From Heyndrickxia shackletonii (GTDB lineage: Bacteria; Bacillota; Bacilli; Bacillales; Bacillaceae_C): a stretch of 64,000 bases of DNA. Below the pieces are notes generated by a model. It saw nothing but the letters and a program-made list of their open reading frames with translations. It searched no databases and was not told the DNA's origin. The DNA is taken from positions 2,279,908 through 2,343,907 of the forward strand of contig NZ_LJJC01000004.1 of the NCBI RefSeq assembly GCF_001420715.1, written 5' to 3'. Both the position numbers and the translations under genes were made by a program. Positions 24,886 through 34,655 of this stretch are shown in pieces (the first letter of the stretch is position 1; every line of letters begins with the position of its first letter).

Positions 24886-25920
24886 TTAAATGATTAAATT
24901 CATATCCCCAAATTCATGCCATTGGTATCTATTCTTTATCGCTTCATCATAAGCATTCCATAATAATTCCTGCGGCAAAAAGGCTGTAAGCATGTCTAGG
25001 TGGCTTGCTTTAGGTTCATGAAATCCAGTAATAATTCCATCCACAAACTTTAGCGGAAAACTTTGGTTGATATATAGATTCGTCACCCCCGATAACACAC
25101 CGGTCATTGCTGCACTCTCCAGTGCTCTAACTACTGTTGTACCAACAGCGATCACTCTTCCCCCTGATGCTTTTGTCTTATCTATTTTCTCTACGGTTGT
25201 CTCGGAAAGATGATATTTTTCATAATTATCTGTCGGTGATGTCTCCAGCTCGTCATCCAGTAAGTAACTTAGTCCCGTATGAAGCTGAATAAATTCAAGC
25301 TGTATACCGTTGCGCTGTAGGTTAAACAATAATTCCCAGCTAAATGCTCTGCCTGCGGAAGGCATCTCAACGGAACCTGGCACACTGGCAAATACAGTTT
25401 GATAGTAATCCAACGCCCATGGTTGATGAATATATTCATAGCGAATCGGTTCCCCGAGCGCATAAATACGGTTAAATAGTTCTGTTCCTTTTTTGGAAAA
25501 TTGAATCGTTCTTAGGGGACTGCTATCTGTATATTCAATTACGATGGCAGAAAGATCGGATGAAAATTGTAAGATATCACCCCTTTTAATCTCATTTGCT
25601 ACAATCAGCACGTCCCAAACTTCTTCATCACGACTCCTGGCGAGCCGGATTTCTACATTTTCTTCTATCAGCTTCGTTTCTCTCAGCAACTTTGCTTGCA
25701 GAATGGCTGGTATGGTACGACTGTTGTTCAAAACAACCAAATCACCTTGCTTTAGATAATTAGACAACTGAAAAAATTGGTCATGCCTAATATTCCCTGT
25801 TATTCTATCTAAAACCATCATCTTAACATGATCCCTCCTTATCCCCCGTCTTTCAGGAGGATGGGAGGCATTTAATTCAGAGGGGAGGTAAAAATCAAAC
25901 GTAGTTGCTTTCGTCATCAT
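24886..25920 (-). CDS. QueA-like S-adenosylmethionine:tRNA ribosyltransferase-isomerase paralogue
   Basis: A 344-aa protein of the QueA family, which transfers and isomerises the ribosyl part of SAM onto 7-aminomethyl-deazaguanine in tRNA to make epoxyqueuosine. Family marks are FYLPSELNASHPPERR (about 10-25), DLVVLNNSRTIPA (about 60-72), a central QTVFASVPGSVEMPSAGRAF block and a C-terminal ITGFHEPKASHLDMLTAFL. Canonical queA in Bacillus sits with ruvAB and tgt; this copy is elsewhere, between an SDR and a VOC gene, and its central block is more divergent than I expect for a housekeeping enzyme. It may be a specialised paralogue. It overlaps the SDR gene by 4 nt. Confidence 0.85.
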   Translation of the reverse strand: MMTKATTFDFYLPSELNASHPPERRGIRRDHVKMMVLDRITGNIRHDQFFQLSNYLKQGDLVVLNNSRTIPAILQAKLLRETKLIEENVEIRLARSRDEEVWDVLIVANEIKRGDILQFSSDLSAIVIEYTDSSPLRTIQFSKKGTELFNRIYALGEPIRYEYIHQPWALDYYQTVFASVPGSVEMPSAGRAFSWELLFNLQRNGIQLEFIQLHTGLSYLLDDELETSPTDNYEKYHLSETTVEKIDKTKASGGRVIAVGTTVVRALESAAMTGVLSGVTNLYINQSFPLKFVDGIITGFHEPKASHLDMLTAFLPQELLWNAYDEAIKNRYQWHEFGDMNLII

Positions 25921-26639
25921 AATTCCCCCGAAAATTCTTGGGCTTCAAATCGCCGCCCGTTAATGCCAACAGATTTTTCCGACGCCAAATACAAGAAAAT
26001 GTCCACTACTTCCTCCGGTTTAGCGAGTGGATAATCACAATCAGGAACAGCTAATTGATGCATTTCGGTATCCATTTCCCCCGGGTCGACCAAGTTTACC
26101 CGAACATTTGTTGACTCTAATTCATTTGCCCATGTTTGAGTTAGACCCTCGACCGCAAATTTTGAAATACCATATGCGCCCCAGCCCGCATAGCCAATAT
26201 GCCCCGCTTCCGATGTCACATTAATGATGGAGCCTTGATTACGCTGAAGCATCCCCGAAATAACTCGCCTGGTCACTAAAAATGGCGAAATGGCATTTAC
26301 TCTTAAAACTTCGGCAAAATCTTCTTCCGGATAATCGAGCAACAATGGCATGGGACTTGGCCCTAAAATAGAAGCATTATTAATAAGGACGTCCGTTTGC
26401 CCGTAGGTCTCCTCCGTCATCGCAACAAACCGCTCCACGTCCCTTGCTATTGATACATCTGCTATAACGGCAAGCACCTCAGCCCCTAATGCTTCCGCTT
26501 CGCTCTTTACCGCATGCAGCCCCTCGGATGACCTAGAACAGATGGCTAAACGAGCTCCTTCCTTTGCAAAAGCTAAAACCAATGCTCTCCCTAAACCTTT
26601 TGATGCGCCTGTAATCATAACCACTTTTTCTTTTATCAT
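25917..26639 (-). CDS. Short-chain dehydrogenase/reductase
   Basis: A 240-aa classical SDR with cofactor motif TGASKGLGRAL (about 9-19), the NNAS structural motif, catalytic Ser in INVTSEAG and Tyr/Lys in YGISK (about 153-157). The substrate is unknown. ATG 26637-26639 has good spacing (9 nt) from GAGGAGAGG; an in-frame TTG two codons earlier is closer. It is the first gene of the SDR / QueA-like / VOC operon, coupled by a 4-nt overlap to the QueA-like gene. Confidence 0.9.
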   Translation of the reverse strand: MIKEKVVMITGASKGLGRALVLAFAKEGARLAICSRSSEGLHAVKSEAEALGAEVLAVIADVSIARDVERFVAMTEETYGQTDVLINNASILGPSPMPLLLDYPEEDFAEVLRVNAISPFLVTRRVISGMLQRNQGSIINVTSEAGHIGYAGWGAYGISKFAVEGLTQTWANELESTNVRVNLVDPGEMDTEMHQLAVPDCDYPLAKPEEVVDIFLYLASEKSVGINGRRFEAQEFSGEL

Positions 26640-26780
26640 TTTCAATTTCCTCTCCTCTTTAATGTGAATTTCTTCTTGTATTTAGCTTAAAGGATTCTGG
26701 AAGTTCTACCCTCAGAGAATAGTTTGAATTGTATCTACGACTTTTGAATGAGATGATAACCTTTAGCATACTAATATTTG

Positions 26781-26844
26781 AGTTTACATAATAATATTAT
26801 GTTTACGGATTTTTTTACTTAATTGTTCGATAGTCGATAATTAA
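26781..26844. repeat. Direct repeat copy 2 flanking the SDR-QueA-VOC cassette
   Basis: Same orientation as copy 1 (24361-24424), matching at roughly three quarters of positions. The first part has the dyad ACATAAT (N3) ATTATGT. The two copies are 2.4 kb apart and enclose exactly the three-gene operon. Confidence 0.6.
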
Positions 26845-26865
26845 TGTAAATGCATATAAAAAATA

Positions 26866-26890
26866 AGAGAGTGCACAAAATGCACTCTCT
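26866..26890 (-). terminator. Terminator of the 26969-27721 SDR gene
   Basis: A perfect 10-bp stem AGAGAGTGCA (26866-26875) with TGCACTCTCT (26881-26890). On the leftward strand it is followed by TATTTTTTATA. Confidence 0.88.
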
Positions 26891-26968
26891 CCACCACTTT
26901 TTTAATAAGAATAGTAACTACAAATCCACCAATCTATTAGAATGAAACATTATTTTAAAGGATACGGA

Positions 26969-27721
26969 TTAAAGAGCTGTCCATCCACCGTCGATAACTA
27001 ATTCAGAACCAGTCATAAAACGAGATTCGTCAGAAGCTAAGAATAGTACACCATATGCAATATCCTCTGGTTCACCAAAGTATGGAAGCTGTGTATACGC
27101 TTTATAATAAGGTAAAGCGCCTCCTTCTTCCATCGTTGGCAATGTCATTGGTGTAACGATGATTCCTGGGTGTACGGAATTCACACGAATTTTATCCTTA
27201 CCATATTCAACCGCCGCAGATTTTGATAATACTCGAAGTGCTCCTTTAGCAGCAGTATATGGACTTGTACCTGCCATCCCAACAAGGCCGCCAATCGAAG
27301 AAATATTAACGATCGAACCACCTCCTGCTTTTTTCATTTCAGGGATCACGTATTTCATCCCGATTACGCATCCATTTAAGTCAATATCCAAAATCTTATT
27401 CCATTCATCCATCTCCATGTTGGCGATTGTTTTCGGAGAAGATACACCTGCATTATTCACGAGAACGTCGACTTTTCCGTATAATTTCACCGTTTCGGCA
27501 ATGACAGATTTCCATTCTTCTTCAGAAGTTACATTATGTTTAATTGCTACTGCCTCGCCGCCATTATCTTTAATCTCTTTTACAACTTCGTTCAATGCTT
27601 CAACTTGAAGATCTGTTGCGACAACTTTTGCGCCTTCTTTTGCAAATAGTTTTGCTTCAGAAGCGCCCATTCCCATTGCTGCACCAGTAATAATTGCTAC
27701 TTTTCCAGCTAATCTTGCCAT
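26969..27721 (-). CDS. Short-chain dehydrogenase/reductase (glucose-1-dehydrogenase/3-oxoacyl type)
   Basis: A 250-aa SDR. The start ATG at 27719-27721 follows GGAGGG with 7-nt spacing; the open frame is longer but lacks a site. The NAD-binding motif is TGAAMGMGASEAK (about 13-25), then NNAG at about 88-91, catalytic Ser in NISSIGG, Tyr/Lys in YTAAKGA, and the typical SDR C-terminus SELVIDGGWTAL. It is divergent from the TetR gene, with a strong palindrome between them, so regulation by that repressor is likely. Substrate not determinable. Confidence 0.92.
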   Translation of the reverse strand: MARLAGKVAIITGAAMGMGASEAKLFAKEGAKVVATDLQVEALNEVVKEIKDNGGEAVAIKHNVTSEEEWKSVIAETVKLYGKVDVLVNNAGVSSPKTIANMEMDEWNKILDIDLNGCVIGMKYVIPEMKKAGGGSIVNISSIGGLVGMAGTSPYTAAKGALRVLSKSAAVEYGKDKIRVNSVHPGIIVTPMTLPTMEEGGALPYYKAYTQLPYFGEPEDIAYGVLFLASDESRFMTGSELVIDGGWTAL

Positions 27722-27805
27722 ATCTATTCCCTCCAAAAAAAAGTTAATGTAAGAAAGTACCACAATCATTACGATATTGTGAATACATAAACAGACTGTT
27801 GTTTT

Positions 27806-27825
27806 ATCAACACCATGGTGTTAAT
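27806..27825. promoter_or_regulatory. Palindromic operator in the SDR-TetR intergenic region
   Basis: The core AACACCATGGTGTT (27809-27822) is a perfect 14-bp palindrome; extension to 27806-27825 matches 18 of 20 positions. It lies between two divergent genes, one of them a TetR-family repressor, so it is the probable operator. Confidence 0.65.
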
Positions 27826-27943
27826 CTCATTATAACAATCATGTACAAAAGGACAACCAACATCATTTGTAAATACGTCGTTTAGTCGACAATCAATTCA
27901 TGGATGTTGCGAAAAAAAGAAAAGTAATACACGGAGGATAAAA

Positions 27944-28546
27944 ATGTCGAAAAAAATGGATCCGCGTGTTATAAGAACACGTCAAATGTTAAGAGATGCA
28001 CTAGTTGAATTAATTTGTGAGCGGGGATATGAAAAAATTACTGTTCAAGATATTGCAAAGCAAGCAATGTTAAATCGTGCGACCTTCTATCTGCATTATC
28101 GTGACAAATTTGACCTTCTATACCAAAGTTCAGAAGAAATATTAAATGACTTAACCGAAAGTATTAACATGTCTTTTGAAGGAAAAGATGAATTTGATTT
28201 TTTAAGTGGAAAACCGCATAGAAATTTCATCCATTTATTTGAACAAATTTCGCTAAATAGTAAATTATATAAAGTTTTTCTTACCGAAAAAAATATGCCC
28301 CACTTCACTGCCAGTATGATGGATGTCCTTATTGATTTTATTTCAAGAGGAATAAACATTATGCAACCGAATGATAAAATGCTCACCGTACCTCGGGATA
28401 TCGCAGTCCGGTATTATGCTTCCGCTTTTCTAGGGGTAATTGTATGGTGGTTAGAAAATGATATGCCATACACTCCTACCTTTATGGCAACGCAGTTAAT
28501 GCGTCTTGCCATTAAAGGCCCTTATGTCGACGATCCATTTATTTAA
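27944..28546 (+). CDS. TetR/AcrR-family transcriptional regulator
   Basis: A 200-aa repressor-type regulator. The N-terminal HTH (about 9-58) reads RTRQMLRDALVELICERGYE then ITVQDIAKQAMLNRATFYLH, the standard TetR pattern. The C-terminal ligand domain has FLGVIVWWLENDMPYTPTFM, close to the DhaS/TetR_C_8-like subgroup. GGAGGAT precedes the ATG. It is divergent from an SDR gene, with a 14-bp perfect palindrome in the 222-bp gap, so it probably represses the SDR gene and itself; the inducer is unknown. Confidence 0.9.
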   Translation: MSKKMDPRVIRTRQMLRDALVELICERGYEKITVQDIAKQAMLNRATFYLHYRDKFDLLYQSSEEILNDLTESINMSFEGKDEFDFLSGKPHRNFIHLFEQISLNSKLYKVFLTEKNMPHFTASMMDVLIDFISRGINIMQPNDKMLTVPRDIAVRYYASAFLGVIVWWLENDMPYTPTFMATQLMRLAIKGPYVDDPFI

Positions 28547-28569
28547 GGAATAACAAAAAAATAGAGTAA

Positions 28570-28615
28570 CGACAGGAAAATGCGGATTTTCAACGCTAAG
28601 CCCATTTTCCTGTCG
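28570..28615. terminator. Bidirectional hairpin between the TetR and MFS genes
   Basis: A perfect 13-bp stem CGACAGGAAAATG (28570-28582) with CATTTTCCTGTCG (28603-28615). There are T-rich tracts on both outer sides. Confidence 0.75.
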
Positions 28616-28732
28616 CTCCCCATTTTTAACAACGTTAGAAGATTGAACGGTATTAAAAATAGCATCACTTAAGTTCATCTAATTTCATTAAGAGAGACTT
28701 TAGAAATAACTACTTCTCTTTTGTTCAGAAAT

Positions 28733-29887
28733 TTAACTAATTTTACTTTCCTTTTTATTTGTTAACATTAGAATCAATTGTCCGAAAAATGCTACTAAAA
28801 CAAGACAGCCAGCAGCAAAAGGAAAATAAGAAGGTGTTAAACCGGCAAACAGGACAATTCCCCCGAAAGTGGAACCGATTGCGCTCCCTAAATAATTGGC
28901 AGAACTATTTAATGCAACGGCAGCTGCACCATGTTTAGGTTGTAAGTGAAGTAATACATGCTGTTGCGGAGCTAATGAAGCCCATCCCACTGTCCCCCAA
29001 AAAAAGAAAGGTAAAAACGCTATTACAGGAAATTTAAGTGCGGTTGGTAAGCTAAATATCGCAAATGCCAATATCACTAGGATGCAGGCCATAAGCAGGG
29101 CTGGACGTCCCGTTCGGTCAATCAGAGTTCCAATCGAAAAACTCCCGATTACACCGCCGATGCACCATGCCCACAAATATGGAGTCACATTATGAATACC
29201 TTCAAGGCTCTGTAAAATGGGTGCGATGTACGTATAAAGACCTAAACTTGCAATGCTGGTAACAAACGTAATGCCAACTATGGTCGAAACACGTCTATCG
29301 GTAATCAAGGCTAAACGTTGACGTAACGACGGAGGAGTCTCAGCAGGGAGATTCGGAAACCTGGTTATGATCCCAAACATAGAGATTATACCAATAGCGG
29401 TGATACACCAAAGAGTCCCCTTCCACCCTATGTGTTCAGCCGTAATTAATCCAAGTGGAACCCCTACAACTGTACCCATACTCATACCGCCTAGTGTCAT
29501 TCCCAGGGCACGACCGCTTTTTTGTTCGCTAACAATTAAAGTTGAAGCTGCAGCAGCCAGTGGCGAATATAGGCCTGCACCGATGCCTGCTATTGCACGA
29601 GCAATAAGCAACATGGGAAAATTTTGGGCCAGTGCACTAACTCCGTTTCCTATTGAAAAGACAGCAAGTGCCATTACTAAAATTTTGTGAACTGGTTTTC
29701 CTGCTAATACTGTCGCAAAAATGGGAGCAGCAAGTGCATAACAAAGCGTAAATACACTCACTGCTTGTCCTGATTGTGAATCACGAATATTGTATGTTGC
29801 ACCAATTTCAGGCAACAAGCCAGCCATCACATAGGCATCAAATCCAAGAGCGAACATGCCTATAGTGAGAAGAAGAACTTTTCGCAT
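28733..29887 (-). CDS. MFS transporter (AraJ/Cmx-type drug or sugar efflux family)
   Basis: A 384-aa protein with 12 predicted membrane helices. The N-terminus LLLTIGMFALGFDAYVMAGL (about 5-24), motif A-like loop region and LLIARAIAGIGAGLYSPLAA (about 93-112) are characteristic of the YdhP/AraJ/Cmx drug:H+ antiporter group. It probably exports a small molecule; the substrate is unknown. GGGGGAT precedes the start. It is divergent from a LysR regulator gene at 30115, which likely controls it. Confidence 0.9.
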   Translation of the reverse strand: MRKVLLLTIGMFALGFDAYVMAGLLPEIGATYNIRDSQSGQAVSVFTLCYALAAPIFATVLAGKPVHKILVMALAVFSIGNGVSALAQNFPMLLIARAIAGIGAGLYSPLAAAASTLIVSEQKSGRALGMTLGGMSMGTVVGVPLGLITAEHIGWKGTLWCITAIGIISMFGIITRFPNLPAETPPSLRQRLALITDRRVSTIVGITFVTSIASLGLYTYIAPILQSLEGIHNVTPYLWAWCIGGVIGSFSIGTLIDRTGRPALLMACILVILAFAIFSLPTALKFPVIAFLPFFFWGTVGWASLAPQQHVLLHLQPKHGAAAVALNSSANYLGSAIGSTFGGIVLFAGLTPSYFPFAAGCLVLVAFFGQLILMLTNKKESKIS

Positions 29888-30114
29888 GGTAATCCCCCTT
29901 ATATATGTCAGTTAGTTCTATGCTTAGTTAACCGTTTCTACTTATTTTGTTTATCGCAGTTTGAAACGAAATTCACATTAGCCGATTACCTAAAACATTA
30001 TGTTATAATCGAATGGACTTCGATATTTAAGAGATTACCAAATAAATAATGAAGAAGGAACAATCATTATTTTATGAGGATATAACAAATCGTCATAAAA
30101 AATGGAGGAAGGTA

Positions 30115-30966
30115 ATGAATTTAGAGTGGTTACAAAGTTTTGCTGAGGCAGCTAAGCAAAAAAGTTTTTCGAAGGCAGCAAAAGAAAATAATATTTCTCA
30201 ACCAGCACTGAGCAAACACATTCGTAATCTGGAAGATGATCTTGAAGTTGTATTGTTTCATAGAACATCTGCTGGTATAGAACTGACTAAAGCTGGTGAA
30301 CGTTTCCACATTCGAATATTGCCGGTCATTGCAGAACTAACGGAGATTCGCCAGGAATTACGACAATTTTGCCGTACTACTCCTATCGCAATAGGCAGTC
30401 TACCCAGTTTAGCTACTTATTATTTACCATCAAGGATCAAAGGGGTTCGATTATTGGATAGACCAATGACATTAATGCTTCAAAACACTTCAAAGGAATT
30501 AGTACAGTCCTTACAGGAAGGAAGACTTGATGCCGCCTTTGTTGATACATCGTATAGGAATGAGTCGTTGTGGAATTGCGAATTGTTTATGGAATCTTAC
30601 TATGTCGTATTTCCTTTAGATCATCGTTTTCAGTTAAAAAAGAGCGTTGATCTTGCTGAACTCTGTGAGGAACAACTAATTGTTCATCAAGCTCCTTGTG
30701 ATTCAAGAAATCATATTATTTCCCAAATGGAGTTACTAGGGCTCAAGCCAAACATTATTAGTGAGGTTGCTTTCGGGGACTTTATCTATGGATATGTAAT
30801 GGGTGGGATGGGAATCACGATTGTACCTGAGTTAGTAGCTAAGAATATAAGTCATCTTAAACTCTCTTCTTTACCGATTGTGAATTTTAAAAGATCTGTT
30901 TCATTAGCTGCTAAGAGTAGCAAAATTGGATCTCAGTTATATGAGTTTATGACAGCAGTTGATTAA
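30115..30966 (+). CDS. LysR-family transcriptional regulator
   Basis: A 283-aa LysR regulator. The winged HTH (1-60) has MNLEWLQSFAEAAKQKSFSK and ISQPALSKHIRNLEDDL; the ligand-binding domain runs from about 88. The start is ATG 30115, directly behind GGAGGAAGG; the open frame extends 22 codons upstream but without a site. Divergent from the MFS gene, the usual layout for a regulator and its target. A TTATAAT -10-like element lies at about 30002-30008. The inducer is unknown. Confidence 0.9.
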   Translation: MNLEWLQSFAEAAKQKSFSKAAKENNISQPALSKHIRNLEDDLEVVLFHRTSAGIELTKAGERFHIRILPVIAELTEIRQELRQFCRTTPIAIGSLPSLATYYLPSRIKGVRLLDRPMTLMLQNTSKELVQSLQEGRLDAAFVDTSYRNESLWNCELFMESYYVVFPLDHRFQLKKSVDLAELCEEQLIVHQAPCDSRNHIISQMELLGLKPNIISEVAFGDFIYGYVMGGMGITIVPELVAKNISHLKLSSLPIVNFKRSVSLAAKSSKIGSQLYEFMTAVD

Positions 30967-31010
30967 GTTTATAATATCCTCCATACTATTCGAACACAAT
31001 GATCTTCAAC

Positions 31011-31050
31011 AATCAGGCGCTTTCATGGCGTAATGAAAAAAGCCTGATTT
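31011..31050 (+). terminator. Terminator of the LysR gene
   Basis: AATCAGGC (31011-31018) pairs with GCCTGATT (31042-31049), with a long loop that contains an extra GCG/CGC-like pairing, followed by TTTT. Confidence 0.65.
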
Positions 31051-31052
31051 TA

Positions 31053-31099
31053 CAATAAAAATTGTTCTAGTGCTATAAACACTAGAACAATTTTTATTG
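31053..31099 (-). terminator. Perfect 20-bp hairpin after the GH4 gene
   Basis: 31053-31072 pairs perfectly with 31080-31099 (CAATAAAAATTGTTCTAGTG and its complement). On the leftward strand the T-run lies within the 3' arm. Confidence 0.9.
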
Positions 31100-31101
31100 T
31101 T

Positions 31102-32430
31102 TTACGCTTCAACTTTTTGGAAAAACTTCGGTAAATACTCTTTATGTGCTTCTAACATTTCATCCAAGATAGCTTTACCAACTTTATCAGAAGGAACAAG
31201 AGGATTAATTACCATTGCAAGTAATGCAGTATCATAGTTGCCTGTTACAGCCGCTTCTGCTGCTACACGTTCAAATGATTTTATTTGTTGTACAAGTCCT
31301 CGAACTGCCACTGGAAGATCTCCGTTGATGATTGGCTTTGGTCCTTCTTTTGTAATCACACAACTTACTTCAACGGCGGACTTATACGGGATACTTGCAA
31401 TAGCTCCGTTATTAATGGTGTTAACCGGCTGAATATCACGTTTATCGTTATAAATAGACGAAATGAGACGAACCGCTGCATCACTGTAATATGCTCCACC
31501 GCGTTCCTCTAATTGAGGTGGTTTAATTGCTAAATTTGGATCTTTGTATAACTCAAATAGTTCCGCTTCAAGTTTTTGAACGACTTCCGCTCTCGTTGTG
31601 CCATCTTTAAAGTTTTTCAATTCTTTTTGCAGCATTTCATCTTTCTTGTAGTAGTACATGTGATATGGACAAGTTAAGACATTTAATGCCCGAATAAATT
31701 CTGGCTCCCAGCCTTGTCCTTTTATGTTTTTAACAAAGCTGCTGTTCTCAGGATTGGATAACAAATTAATTACTTTATCTTTTACACTAACTCCGTCTAG
31801 ATACACATCTAATCCGAATACCATATGATTTAGACCAGCGAAATCAATACGAATACGGGAATGATCAACATTTAATAGCTTTGCAACCCCCATTTCAATC
31901 CCGATTGGAACATTACATAAGCCAACGATTTTCTTGTGATCAGTGTAACGAAGAACAGCCTCTGTCACCATGCCAGCAGGATTTGTAAAGTTGATTAACC
32001 AAGCATCTGGACATAATTCTTTCATATCTTTTACAATATCCAAAATAACTGGAATGGTACGCAACCCCTTAAATAATCCACCTGGTCCATTTGTTTCTTG
32101 TCCTAATACACCGTGACTTAAAGGAATTCTTTCATCTTTAGCACGAGCATCCAGTAACCCTACACGGAATTGAGTTGTAACATAATCAGCATCCTTTAAA
32201 GCTGCTCTTCTATCTAATGTTAGATGAACGTCGATGGGAAGACCTGCTTTTTCAATCATTCTTTTTGCAAGGCTCCCTACAATCTCTAATTTTTCTTTTC
32301 CTGCTTCAATATCCACTAGCCATAACTCTCTAACTGGTAATTCATGATATCGTTTTATGAATCCTTCTACTAGTTCAGGGGTATAACTAGATCCCCCGCC
32401 AATCGTTACAATTTTAATACCTTGTGTCAT
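31102..32430 (-). CDS. licH: GH4 6-phospho-beta-glucosidase
   Basis: A 442-aa NAD- and metal-dependent glycoside hydrolase of family 4, cleaving phosphorylated disaccharides delivered by a PTS, such as cellobiose-6-phosphate. The NAD motif is IGGGSSYTPELVEG (about 9-22). FRVGLLDARAKDERIPL, NFTNPAGMVTEAV, GLCNVPIG (metal-binding Cys) and FAGLNHMVFG (metal-binding His) follow in order. GGAGGTG precedes the ATG. No PTS permease or regulator gene is adjacent, unlike the lic operon of Bacillus subtilis, so it appears as an isolated gene. The symbol rests on family resemblance. Confidence 0.85.
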   Translation of the reverse strand: MTQGIKIVTIGGGSSYTPELVEGFIKRYHELPVRELWLVDIEAGKEKLEIVGSLAKRMIEKAGLPIDVHLTLDRRAALKDADYVTTQFRVGLLDARAKDERIPLSHGVLGQETNGPGGLFKGLRTIPVILDIVKDMKELCPDAWLINFTNPAGMVTEAVLRYTDHKKIVGLCNVPIGIEMGVAKLLNVDHSRIRIDFAGLNHMVFGLDVYLDGVSVKDKVINLLSNPENSSFVKNIKGQGWEPEFIRALNVLTCPYHMYYYKKDEMLQKELKNFKDGTTRAEVVQKLEAELFELYKDPNLAIKPPQLEERGGAYYSDAAVRLISSIYNDKRDIQPVNTINNGAIASIPYKSAVEVSCVITKEGPKPIINGDLPVAVRGLVQQIKSFERVAAEAAVTGNYDTALLAMVINPLVPSDKVGKAILDEMLEAHKEYLPKFFQKVEA

Positions 32431-32638
32431 TCTCTATACACCTCCGGGTAATGTAACAGCTAAATAGCTGGTTGCGATTTGTAGAGTCCTACCGCAAAAA
32501 TTGTAATGTAAAGTGTCTTTTTTTCATTTCTCTTCTTGTGTAAGGAAAGTAAAAGTACTTATGACTGAATTGTATCGGTGTTGCATTAAACAGTAAATAA
32601 TTCGGGAGCATCTAGTTTTTAAAAACACAAGAAGTCAT

Positions 32639-32658
32639 TTGTTACCTAAATGTAACAA
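32639..32658. promoter_or_regulatory. Inverted repeat upstream of licH, possible operator
   Basis: TTGTTAC (32639-32645), 6 nt, GTAACAA (32652-32658), a perfect 7-bp dyad, about 210 nt before the licH start. GTAAC half-sites recur nearby at about 32721 and 32755. Confidence 0.4.
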
Positions 32659-32775
32659 CATGTATCTTATGCAGGAGATGTGTTAGTCTGGGCATATCAT
32701 TCCCACTTACGTCATAAGAACGTAACAATATGTCTGTAGGGGATTTTTGTTTTGTAACCCAAAAGAAGACAATAC

Positions 32776-32818
32776 AAAAACCTTGATTTTTCTGCTTGCA
32801 TAAAAAATCAAGGTTTTT
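32776..32818. terminator. Strong 16-bp hairpin in the licH-glpK gap
   Basis: AAAAACCTTGATTTTT (32776-32791) pairs perfectly with 32803-32818. With A and T runs at the ends it can terminate in either direction. It probably ends glpK transcription. Confidence 0.75.
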
Positions 32819-33006
32819 AACTTCAAAAAGTGTCTTAGTGTAAGTGTTGCTGAAGATATCGCTAAACATAGGAATAATCGGCTATTACCATGGCGAGCTC
32901 TATTTAGCATTTCGCATTTTATTGATAAGATTCGTATGTCTTTAAGGGCTTGCAGCTTGAGAGAATTCAGTCCCTATTAAAAAACAATTTAATTACATAC
33001 GAATCG

Positions 33007-34530
<1,524 letters not shown>

Positions 34531-34598
34531 TTATTAGTTTTCCTTTATTATTAATTCCAAAATAACATGACCTAATAAAATTATCTATTAAAAATACA

Positions 34599-34640
34599 AA
34601 AACATGACACAGTATACAAACCGTCTCATGTTTTTTGTGA
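34599..34640 (-). terminator. Terminator of the staygreen gene
   Basis: AAAACATGA (34599-34607) pairs with TCATGTTTT (34626-34634), with T runs on the leftward strand. Confidence 0.75.
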
Positions 34641-34655
34641 CTGTTTTATTTGTTT

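Larger units (their letters stand above)
26640..26968. other. Non-coding region between the two SDR genes
   Basis: It carries the promoter side of the SDR-QueA-VOC operon, direct-repeat copy 2 (26781-26844) and the terminator of the 26969-27721 gene. No gene was found. Confidence 0.5.
32431..33006. other. 576-bp non-coding region between licH and glpK
   Basis: It contains several signals and no supportable gene: a palindrome CAGCTA-AA-TAGCTG (32457-32470) just upstream of the licH ribosome-binding site; TTGTTAC-N6-GTAACAA (32639-32658), a perfect inverted repeat that could be an operator; a 16-bp terminator-like hairpin (32776-32818); and the 11-bp inverted repeat 32929-32939/32995-33005 beside the glpK stop. 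No catabolite-repression cre site was convincing. Confidence 0.5.
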
